DNA of 64,000 nt, taken from contig NZ_JAOQNK010000001.1 in NCBI RefSeq assembly GCF_025961315.1, forward strand, positions 5,518,001-5,582,000, given 5' to 3'. The notes under the pieces are model-generated. The model had not been told where the DNA came from and made no database searches. It saw nothing but the letters and a program-made list of their open reading frames with translations. Below, piece by piece: positions 58,106 to 64,000 of this stretch. The DNA comes from Sphingobacterium kitahiroshimense (lineage in GTDB: Bacteria; Bacteroidota; Bacteroidia; Sphingobacteriales; Sphingobacteriaceae). The position numbers and the translations under genes are program-made. The first letter of the stretch is position 1; each line of letters starts with the position of its first letter.

Positions 58106-58111
58106 AGGAGG
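58106..58111 (+). promoter_or_regulatory. Strong Shine-Dalgarno site of hsp20
   Basis: AGGAGG seven bases before the ATG at 58119. Most genes in this window lack such a site, as is usual in Bacteroidota. Its presence suggests a need for strong translation after stress. Confidence 0.7.
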
Positions 58112-58118
58112 ACAAAAA

Positions 58119-58562
58119 ATGGCATTAATTAAATTTCCAACAAAAAGCTTGAATACTGATTCTGTAAATCCATTTGTAAGTACAGTGTTTGATAATTTGT
58201 TTAACGATTCTTTTATTTCGGATCGTCTGATTTCCCGCGTTCCGGCGGTGAACATTTCGGAGACAGAAAAGGCTTTTCGTATTGAGCTGGCTGCTCCAGG
58301 TTTAACGAAGTCTGATTTTAAGATCAATGTAGATAAAAAAATAATAACTATATCTGCTGAGAAAAAAGAAGAGTCAGTAAGTGAAGAGAAATTATTTAGT
58401 AAAAGAGAGTTTAATTACACTTCTTTTTCAAGATCTTTTGCATTGCCTGAAACGGTAGATCACAGCAATATTGACGCGGTCTACGAAGATGGTGTTTTAG
58501 TAGTGACAGTGGGCAAGAGAGAAGATGCTATTGTAGCAAAAAGATTAATAGAAGTTAAGTAA
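58119..58562 (+). CDS. Small heat-shock protein (Hsp20/alpha-crystallin family)
   Basis: A 147-residue chaperone that holds unfolded proteins. The alpha-crystallin core spans about residues 40-145: PAVNISETEKAFRIELAAPG, then the dimer loop, and the terminal consensus DGVLVVTVGKRE. It has a strong ribosome-binding site and tandem palindromes upstream, both fitting stress control. It ends in a strong terminator. The family role as an ATP-independent holdase is well established. Confidence 0.95.
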   Translation: MALIKFPTKSLNTDSVNPFVSTVFDNLFNDSFISDRLISRVPAVNISETEKAFRIELAAPGLTKSDFKINVDKKIITISAEKKEESVSEEKLFSKREFNYTSFSRSFALPETVDHSNIDAVYEDGVLVVTVGKREDAIVAKRLIEVK

Positions 58563-58575
58563 TATGTGTTTATTG

Positions 58576-58613
58576 AAAAAAGCTTCAAGGAGTAAATTCC
58601 TTGAAGCTTTTTT
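58576..58613. terminator. Bidirectional terminator between hsp20 and the thioesterase
   Basis: Sixteen-base arms AAAAAAGCTTCAAGGA and TCCTTGAAGCTTTTTT with a six-base loop; poly-A and poly-T on the two sides serve both convergent genes. Confidence 0.92.
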
Positions 58614-59053
58614 TATTCTAAAATTTCTGTGTAATCGTCCGCTTTAGGAATTTTATCCATAAAATGATTCCATTCTTGAGGAATGAATGTTAATTTTCTT
58701 TTTTCTAAATCTAGCCAAGCACCATCGACATTAATGGTAGCACTTTTTGTTCCATCTGCTTTAAAAACGATATGCCTAAAAGAAAATCGGCTATTGGAAA
58801 TATTGAATTTGGTTAATTCTACTTCAACATAAATTTCTTCATCGAGATGAATTTCTCTATGATATAGTAGCTCTTCTCTAAATAGGATGGGGCCTATGTG
58901 ATGTTTAGCAAATTGCTCTAGAGATAATCCAATTTTATTTAACATATTGCTTCTTGCTTGTGCACAGAAGTCTGCATATGCGGAGTGACGTAAATGCCGA
59001 TTTGGATCAATCTGCGCCCATAATACCTGACCTTTAAAAAATATTTTATCCAT
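58613..59053 (-). CDS. Acyl-CoA thioesterase (4HBT hotdog-fold)
   Basis: A 146-residue hotdog protein. GQVLWAQIDPNRHLRHSAYADFCAQAR at the start corresponds to the D-x-N/R-x-H-x-x-x-Y-x-x-x-x-x-x-x-R pattern of the 4-hydroxybenzoyl-CoA thioesterase/YbgC group, with Asp as catalytic acid. It would hydrolyse an acyl-CoA. It stands alone on the minus strand, convergent with hsp20 and divergent from the ECF sigma gene. Confidence 0.85.
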   Translation of the reverse strand: MDKIFFKGQVLWAQIDPNRHLRHSAYADFCAQARSNMLNKIGLSLEQFAKHHIGPILFREELLYHREIHLDEEIYVEVELTKFNISNSRFSFRHIVFKADGTKSATINVDGAWLDLEKRKLTFIPQEWNHFMDKIPKADDYTEILE

Positions 59054-59196
59054 ACGATGATATTTTTTGTTTTCAACCTAAAATAGTGAATAAAATGCAA
59101 AAGATTCTTTTTTTTAAATATTGACTGTAACATTTTCAAAAATGAGGTACTAATCCTGTATATTAAACTTAATTACATTAAGAGGCTACACGATTA

Positions 59197-59703
59197 ATGA
59201 TAAAGCCAGACGAACAGCAATTTTTAAAACAGATAGAGCAGAATAAAGGTGCTATCATTAAGGTGTCTCGAATGTATATGGACAACTTAGAGGATCAGCA
59301 GGATTTATTTCAGGAAATTGTTATGCAGTTATGGCGGTCTTATGGCTCCTTTAGGAAGGAGAGTTTATTTTCTACCTGGCTGTATCGTGTGGCAATTAAC
59401 ACTGCCCTCATGTATTTCAAAAAGGAGAAACGCCGGCCTGATCAGCATGAGCTTACTGTTGATATTGATGTCGTAGATGAATTTGATTCGGAAAGAAAAG
59501 AGGAGCAGTTACGTTATTTCTATCAAGCAGTTCAACATCTGAATCCTGTAGAGAAAGCATTAATCTTTCTGTTTTTGGAAGGACAAAGTCATCGCGATAT
59601 TTCTATTAATCTCGGTATCTCTGAAGTAAATGCACGTGTTAAATTGAACAGAACCAAAGAAAAATTGCAACAGATTATTAAAACACAAGGTTATGAATTT
59701 TGA
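59197..59703 (+). CDS. ECF-type RNA polymerase sigma factor
   Basis: A 168-residue sigma-70 family protein with region 2 (DQQDLFQEIVMQLWRSYGSFRKESLFSTWLYRVAINTAL) and region 4 (LEGQSHRDISINLGISEVNARVKLNRTKEKL). Its last codons overlap the following membrane-protein gene by 11 bases, so the two are translated together. The overlapping partner may control its activity. The target promoters are unknown. Confidence 0.95.
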   Translation: MIKPDEQQFLKQIEQNKGAIIKVSRMYMDNLEDQQDLFQEIVMQLWRSYGSFRKESLFSTWLYRVAINTALMYFKKEKRRPDQHELTVDIDVVDEFDSERKEEQLRYFYQAVQHLNPVEKALIFLFLEGQSHRDISINLGISEVNARVKLNRTKEKLQQIIKTQGYEF

Positions 59704-60334
59704 TGAATTAAAAGAACAATGGAATAATCAAGCGGAAAATAATTTTGAGATTGATCCAAATCTTAATCATTATAAATCCGTTGGTAGCATTCTTGTGAAA
59801 CTGAGGAGAAATATTAAAATGGAATTTTTCTCATGGTTGTGTGCAATTACATTTTTGATGTTATTGCCCAACATTGATACCTATATGATCACAGGATATA
59901 CAAAAGTTGCCTATTACTTTTTATTACTTCAAATGTGCATATCCAGTCTATTTTACTATAAAAAGTTTTTTTATTTTTATAAAACCACAAAGCAATTTGA
60001 ACTATTAAGTTCCCGTGAAAATCTGTTAAAGTTGTATTACGATTTAAAATTTTCGATTGAAACTTATAAAATGTCTTCTTATTTATTAGTTCCTCAGGGA
60101 ATTCTTATTTGTTTCATATTTTTCTCTTTAGGTCATTCTGCGGAGTGGGCAGATAAGATTTATCATTTTGGTGCTACTTGGGAAAATGATTCCTCGTTTA
60201 TCATATTTTTTATTCTTGGGGTTTTTGCAGGTTTGATTTGTTTGGTTGTTTGTATTGAGTCTATGAGTTATTACTACTATGGCAAATATTTGAAAATGAT
60301 CAAAAAAAATATCGATGCCCTAGAGGAAGAGTAA
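59693..60334 (+). CDS. Membrane protein overlapping the ECF sigma gene (possible anti-sigma)
   Basis: A 213-residue protein with a soluble N-terminus (about 1-40) and four membrane helices (about residues 41-63, 68-88, 122-142 and 157-188), ending with acidic residues EEE. No standard anti-sigma domain such as zinc-binding ASD or FecR is visible. The gene starts within the sigma factor gene, which is typical for sigma/anti-sigma pairs. I infer, but cannot show, that it modulates the sigma factor. Confidence 0.7.
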   Translation: MNFDELKEQWNNQAENNFEIDPNLNHYKSVGSILVKLRRNIKMEFFSWLCAITFLMLLPNIDTYMITGYTKVAYYFLLLQMCISSLFYYKKFFYFYKTTKQFELLSSRENLLKLYYDLKFSIETYKMSSYLLVPQGILICFIFFSLGHSAEWADKIYHFGATWENDSSFIIFFILGVFAGLICLVVCIESMSYYYYGKYLKMIKKNIDALEEE

Positions 60335-60441
60335 TTGTAATAAAACTGTTTTATTTTGAGTTATCAATCTTTAAAAGAGTTTCTCAATTCGATTTGTGGG
60401 CAAGGTTTTTGTATCTTGATGATCTAATCGAATAAAAGGTT

Positions 60442-62097
60442 ATGATGCAGCATTCAGCTAAAAAAATACAGCGTAGTTCTCATATCATTAGCGTACTTGC
60501 TAAATATGGATTTCGCGATATCTTAAACAGACTCCCCTGGAATACCGGTAAAACTTCTTTAGAAATAGGTGTTGATGTCGAGAATATTTCCGTTTACAGA
60601 CGTATTCGAATGGCCTTGGAAGAGTTGGGGCCAGCATTTGTTAAGCTTGGGCAGTCTGCCTCTACACGCGAGGGTTTATTGCCACAAGAGCTTATTGAAG
60701 AATTGAAGTTTTTGGAAGATCGTGTTGATCCATTTAGCATTGATATCAAAAGTTATATTGAAGAGGAACTGGATATTATTTTTGATGATCATTTCGCTTC
60801 TATTGATCCAGAACCTTTTGCCGCCGCTTCTATTTCCCAGGTTTATAAGGCGAAACTCATGGATGGAAAAGATGTTGTTGTTAAAGTTCGTAGGCCTCAA
60901 GTCGATGAGATTCTGAAAACGGATTTATCTTTAATGCGAGATATTGCCCGGATTTTGGTAGGCTATAGTGAACCTTTGCACAACCTTAATTTACCATTAA
61001 TTGTTGACTCTTTTGCAACCACCTTGGTTCAGGAAATTTCGCTGTTAAATGAACGTCATAACATAGAGCGTTTCGCCAAAAACTTTAAGGGCAACAGCAA
61101 AATCAGTGTTCCTAAAGTTTATCCGAAAATAAGTTCTGATCGTATCCTGACAATGGAATTTATGGACGGTGTTAAAGTGACGGATAAGGAGAAGTTGCAG
61201 TCTATGGGGCTTGATTTAGAGGAGATTGTAGATAATGGCATCAATCTTTATTTAGAACAGGTGATCGTACATGGTTTCTTTCATGGCGATCCTCATCCTG
61301 GTAATTTACTTGTGCTTCCAAATGGTAAACTAGCTTTTATTGATTTTGGAAATATGGGTAAATTGTTAGGTATAGACCGACAAAATTTAGAAGAGTTTAT
61401 CCAGGCGGCAGTTTCTTCCAATGCGATGCATCTAGCTGATACGATAGAAGATGTGGCGGTTGTGAGTAATATTCCTGATCGTGCTAGATTTGAACGTTCT
61501 TTGTATGAGATTTTTGATCTGATTGATAACGTCTCATTGGGAGATATAAGTTTGGAGTCATTATTTGATAAATTATGGACGATCATTGGGGATAACCGTC
61601 TTTATTTTCCTGAATATATCTATCAGCTTATTCGAGGCATATCATTAATGGAGGGAATTGGCAGACAACTCAATCCAAACTTGAATATTATGAAGAGTAT
61701 AAGACCGTTTGCAAACCGTATTATGCGGGAGCGAATGGATCCAAAATATTTATTTGAAAAAGGGAAGAATAAGGCTTTTTCTTTTGTTCGTGATATTGAA
61801 AAACTTCCTGATGATCTTAGAGGCTTATTTAGGCAAATAAAGCTTGGAAATTTCACGCTTAATCACCACTTGATCAGTGCTAAGTCATTTACCCAGATCT
61901 TAAGAAAAGGCGTTAACCGTATTGTAATCGGAATTATGGTTTTGTCCTTGAATATGCTTGCAGGTATGGTTATTATCGCGCATGTTGAGCCTAAATTTTT
62001 AGGAATTCCAGTTTGGGCATGGGTGTTTTTAGGAACTTCTTTTTCTTTATCGATTTATCTATTTATAGCTATGATACGTGCTAAAAATCGAGATTAG
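60442..62097 (+). CDS. ABC1/AarF/UbiB-family atypical kinase
   Basis: A 551-residue protein. Signature motifs: KLGQSASTREGLLPQELIEEL (the KxGQ motif), AAASISQVYKAKLMDGKDVVVKVRRP (Ala-rich nucleotide-binding loop with Lys), FFHGDPHPGNLL (catalytic Asp) and AFIDFGNMG. Two membrane helices lie near the C-terminus (about 495-520 and 525-545). Members support ubiquinone or menaquinone synthesis through ATPase activity. It is on the plus strand, followed 31 bases later by an SDR gene. Confidence 0.93.
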   Translation: MMQHSAKKIQRSSHIISVLAKYGFRDILNRLPWNTGKTSLEIGVDVENISVYRRIRMALEELGPAFVKLGQSASTREGLLPQELIEELKFLEDRVDPFSIDIKSYIEEELDIIFDDHFASIDPEPFAAASISQVYKAKLMDGKDVVVKVRRPQVDEILKTDLSLMRDIARILVGYSEPLHNLNLPLIVDSFATTLVQEISLLNERHNIERFAKNFKGNSKISVPKVYPKISSDRILTMEFMDGVKVTDKEKLQSMGLDLEEIVDNGINLYLEQVIVHGFFHGDPHPGNLLVLPNGKLAFIDFGNMGKLLGIDRQNLEEFIQAAVSSNAMHLADTIEDVAVVSNIPDRARFERSLYEIFDLIDNVSLGDISLESLFDKLWTIIGDNRLYFPEYIYQLIRGISLMEGIGRQLNPNLNIMKSIRPFANRIMRERMDPKYLFEKGKNKAFSFVRDIEKLPDDLRGLFRQIKLGNFTLNHHLISAKSFTQILRKGVNRIVIGIMVLSLNMLAGMVIIAHVEPKFLGIPVWAWVFLGTSFSLSIYLFIAMIRAKNRD

Positions 62098-62128
62098 TCA
62101 ATAGAGGTTAGACATGATATAAAATAAT

Positions 62129-62917
62129 ATGATACAAATAAATTTAGAAAATAAGGAAGCATTGGTTGGTGCCAGTTCTGGTGGTATAGGTTGCGCAATA
62201 GCACAACAATTAGCCTTACATGGTGCATCTGTCACTTTAATGGCTAGAAATGAAGAGAAGCTGAAAATTGCACTTGCTACATTAGATAGGAGTAGAGGAC
62301 AGCAGCACCGTTATCTTGTCGTAGATTTTAATGATTTTGAAGAATACCAACGTGTAATATCCCAGTATTTTACTCATCATGTTGTTGATATATTGATTAA
62401 TAATACCAATGGTCCGAAGGCCGGCACTATTGCAGATCAATCATTAGCAGACTATCAACGGGCATTTGACTTATTATTTAAGACTCACTGTTATACGACA
62501 GATCTGGCATTACCTCATATGAAAAGTGCGGGTTATGGGCGTATCATTAATGTTTCTTCGTTAACTGTAAAAGAGCCAATGTCAAATTTGGTATTATCGA
62601 ACACAGTGCGTACGGCATTAATGAGCTGGAGCAAATCATTAGCGAAAGATGTTGCCGTTCATAATATAACAGTTAACAGTGTATTGACAGGTCTATTTGA
62701 TACTGCGCGCATTCAATCATTGACACAGATGGATGCGGAGCGTCTAGATATACCGTATGAAGAGGCTTTGTCTTTGCGATTGAAGCAAGTTCCCATGAAT
62801 AGATTGGGCAGACCCGAGGAGTACGGTTATCTTGTCGCCTTCATCTGTTCTGAGTATGCGAGCTACCTCACGGGATCCAATATTCCACTTGACGGTGGCA
62901 TGATGAATGGATTTTAA
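62129..62917 (+). CDS. SDR-family protein lacking the usual catalytic Tyr and Lys
   Basis: A 262-residue Rossmann-fold protein of the short-chain dehydrogenase family. The nucleotide loop reads GASSGGIGCA (usual TGxxxGIG is altered), and the active site keeps Ser144 (NVSSLTV) but has Ser157 in place of Tyr and Arg161 in place of Lys (LSNTVRTAL). A divergent SDR subgroup of this kind is known, though its activity is not clear to me. The last line GSNIPLDGGMMNGF is the normal SDR C-terminus. It follows the AarF gene by 31 bases, so cotranscription is likely. Confidence 0.85.
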   Translation: MIQINLENKEALVGASSGGIGCAIAQQLALHGASVTLMARNEEKLKIALATLDRSRGQQHRYLVVDFNDFEEYQRVISQYFTHHVVDILINNTNGPKAGTIADQSLADYQRAFDLLFKTHCYTTDLALPHMKSAGYGRIINVSSLTVKEPMSNLVLSNTVRTALMSWSKSLAKDVAVHNITVNSVLTGLFDTARIQSLTQMDAERLDIPYEEALSLRLKQVPMNRLGRPEEYGYLVAFICSEYASYLTGSNIPLDGGMMNGF

Positions 62918-62918
62918 A

Positions 62919-62954
62919 ATAAAAGCCCTTAAGTATTTACTTAAGGGCTTTTAT
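62919..62954. terminator. Bidirectional terminator between SDR and YceI
   Basis: Sixteen-base arms from AAAAGCCCTTAAGT to ACTTAAGGGCTTTT with a four-base loop, flanked by T-rich sequence on both sides. Confidence 0.9.
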
Positions 62955-62966
62955 CTGTTTATTTTC

Positions 62967-63557
62967 TTAATTCAGTACGATTTCTGTATTTACTGTGATA
63001 GCCACATCTGCTGCGACAGCTTCAACCCCTGATGGTAATTTATCATTATATTTCATTCCGAAATCAAAGCGATTAATAGTAGTTTTCGCAGTGAAACCAG
63101 CCCGTGTCTTTCCCCAAGGATCAGTAATGATTCCTCCGTTCTGAGTAACGTCAAAAGTAACTTTCTTTGTCACATCTCTGATTGTTAGATCGGCGATTAA
63201 TACATATTTTCCTTTTTTACCTTGTTTAAAAGAAACAGATTTTAATTTCATTGTTGGATATTTCTCTGCATTGAAAAAGTCATCTGATTTTAAATGGCCG
63301 TCACGAGCATCTATTCGTGTGTCAATACTGTTGACATCAATCGTGAAATCTAATTTTGCATTATCAAAACTTTCTTTGTTCGGAGCATCAATGGATCCGG
63401 ATACTTTCGTGAATTCACCATCGACAAAGCTTATCCCTAAGTGATTTACATCAAATCTTGCGTTTGTATGTGCAGGATCTGCACTCCATTTTACTTGTGC
63501 TAAGGCGCCATTGATCATTAAGACTGTGGCTGCTACAATTTTCAATAAATTATTCAT
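62967..63557 (-). CDS. YceI-family periplasmic lipid-binding protein
   Basis: A 196-residue exported protein with a signal peptide (about 1-20, NGALAQ) and the YceI lipocalin-like fold: WSADPAHTNARFDVNHLGISFVDGEF at the start, LDFTIDVNSIDTRIDARDGHLKSDDFFNAEKYPTM in the middle, GFTAKTTINRFDFGMKYN near the end. These bind isoprenoid or other lipids. The promoter region contains an FNR-type box, and the upstream gene encodes a Crp/Fnr regulator, so this gene may be its target. Confidence 0.93.
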   Translation of the reverse strand: MNNLLKIVAATVLMINGALAQVKWSADPAHTNARFDVNHLGISFVDGEFTKVSGSIDAPNKESFDNAKLDFTIDVNSIDTRIDARDGHLKSDDFFNAEKYPTMKLKSVSFKQGKKGKYVLIADLTIRDVTKKVTFDVTQNGGIITDPWGKTRAGFTAKTTINRFDFGMKYNDKLPSGVEAVAADVAITVNTEIVLN

Positions 63558-63669
63558 AATCTTTCTTTTTATCTTTTTTAACAGTAATCTTGTTCAAAAT
63601 GTTTGTCGATAAACAAATAAATTGTTGTATTAACTTGTACAAAGATGACGAATAATGCTGTTTTAAAAA

Positions 63670-63683
63670 TTGACCTACATCAA
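63670..63683. promoter_or_regulatory. FNR/CRP-type box upstream of yceI
   Basis: TTGAC-CTAC-ATCAA, one base from the consensus TTGAT-N4-ATCAA, about 113 bases upstream of the YceI start and 10 bases from the end of the Crp/Fnr gene on the same strand. Confidence 0.6.
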
Positions 63684-63692
63684 TAAAATGTA

Positions 63693-64000
63693 CTATTTTT
63701 TTGGTTTTAGGATCTGCCTTTTTAATCGGCTTAAAAACTCTTGTGTAACTCCGATATAAGATGCGAGCTGCAAATTAGATATTCTGGGGTATATTTTTGG
63801 ATAACGTTTAATAAAATCCAGATAGCGCTCCTGTGCCGTAAATCCCAGAGCCGCAATGATGCGATGTTGTGATGCTACTTGAGCTCTTTGGGACATAATT
63901 CTGAATAGCCGTTCTACTTGAGTACAATTAGTGAAGAGTTTTTCTTTCTGTTCTCTCGAGATTATTAGTATTTCAGAATCTTCTAAAGCTTGAATATATA
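63693..64000 (-). CDS. Crp/Fnr-family transcriptional regulator (partial, runs off the window)
   Basis: The C-terminal part of a Crp/Fnr protein; the frame stays open to the window end, beyond the internal Met at 63896. Visible: a cyclic-nucleotide-fold tail (ALEDSEILIISREQKEKLF), a connecting helix and the helix-turn-helix in RISNLQLASYIGVTQEFLSRLKRQ. The YceI gene downstream with an FNR-type box is a probable target. N-terminal residues are outside the window, so ligand and oxygen-sensing features cannot be judged. Confidence 0.85.
   Translation of the reverse strand, partial: YIQALEDSEILIISREQKEKLFTNCTQVERLFRIMSQRAQVASQHRIIAALGFTAQERYLDFIKRYPKIYPRISNLQLASYIGVTQEFLSRLKRQILKPKK

Larger units (their letters stand above)
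57747..58118. other. Intergenic region upstream of hsp20
   Basis: No gene is seen. It contains tandem palindromes at 57978-57990 and 58009-58021 and a clear ribosome-binding site at the hsp20 end. AT-rich promoter region for both divergent genes. Confidence 0.6.

Noticed and set aside
1-64000. CRISPR arrays, tRNA, rRNA, phage or transposase genes
   Set aside because: No regularly spaced repeats, no cloverleaf or rRNA sequence and no transposase motifs were recognised; the only clear direct repeat is the 84-bp pair.

Overview
The window is AT-rich chromosomal DNA of a Bacteroidota bacterium, most likely of the Sphingobacteriaceae (Sphingobacterium/Pedobacter type). The evidence is two SusC/SusD pairs with carbohydrate-active enzymes, a SusC-type two-component sensor with Reg_prop/Y_Y_Y architecture, many short-signal-peptide lipoproteins, almost no Shine-Dalgarno sequences, and small intergenic hairpins ending in T-runs. 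No rRNA, tRNA, CRISPR array, transposase or phage gene was recognised.

Layout. 1-12 kb is a first polysaccharide utilization locus (PUL1): a secreted beta-propeller glycosidase-like protein, a GH2 beta-galactosidase-like gene whose signal peptide is interrupted by an in-frame TAA, an AraC regulator, and a SusC/SusD pair. 12.3-15.7 kb is a minus-strand operon of a zinc-type alcohol dehydrogenase, an organophosphate-type MFS transporter and an exported metallophosphoesterase, which looks like an organophosphonate or organophosphate utilization cassette. 15.9-18.1 kb encodes EgtD and EgtB (ergothioneine synthesis). 18.3-24.3 kb carries a small membrane protein, an AraC regulator divergent from a lipoprotein deacetylase, and a siderophore receptor/PepSY membrane protein operon. 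24.5-28.3 kb holds an SRPBCC protein, a Bcr/CflA-type drug exporter and an exported sulfatase.

28.4-53.0 kb is a large second carbohydrate region (PUL2). It starts with an unusual membrane-anchored one-component regulator (LamG-like and kelch-like periplasmic sensor, one membrane helix, SARP-type DNA-binding and BTAD domains) divergent from a GH76 mannanase. A split hybrid-type two-component system (separate sensor kinase and AraC-type response regulator) follows, divergent from aldose 1-epimerase, GH2, a glutaminase-like/DUF4965 protein and GH43. Next come an IPT/NHL lipoprotein, SusC, SusD and a DUF1735/DUF4973-type lipoprotein. The set suggests capture of a branched hetero-glycan at the cell surface, periplasmic trimming by GH43/GH2/GH76, and sensing by the periplasmic propeller.

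53.2-64 kb is mostly housekeeping and stress genes: a secreted protein with a possible Cys-Gln thioester signature, a DUF2625 gene flanked by two identical 84-bp direct repeats, two methyltransferases, Hsp20 with tandem palindromic operators, a thioesterase, an ECF sigma factor with an overlapping membrane partner, an AarF/UbiB kinase, an SDR protein lacking the usual catalytic Tyr/Lys, YceI, and the C-terminal part of a Crp/Fnr regulator that runs off the window.

Most interesting points: the nonsense codon in the GH2 signal peptide, the kelch-SARP transmembrane regulator, the putative thioester protein, the phosphonate-like operon, the repeat-flanked DUF2625 segment, and several clean palindromic operators in divergent or upstream regions.
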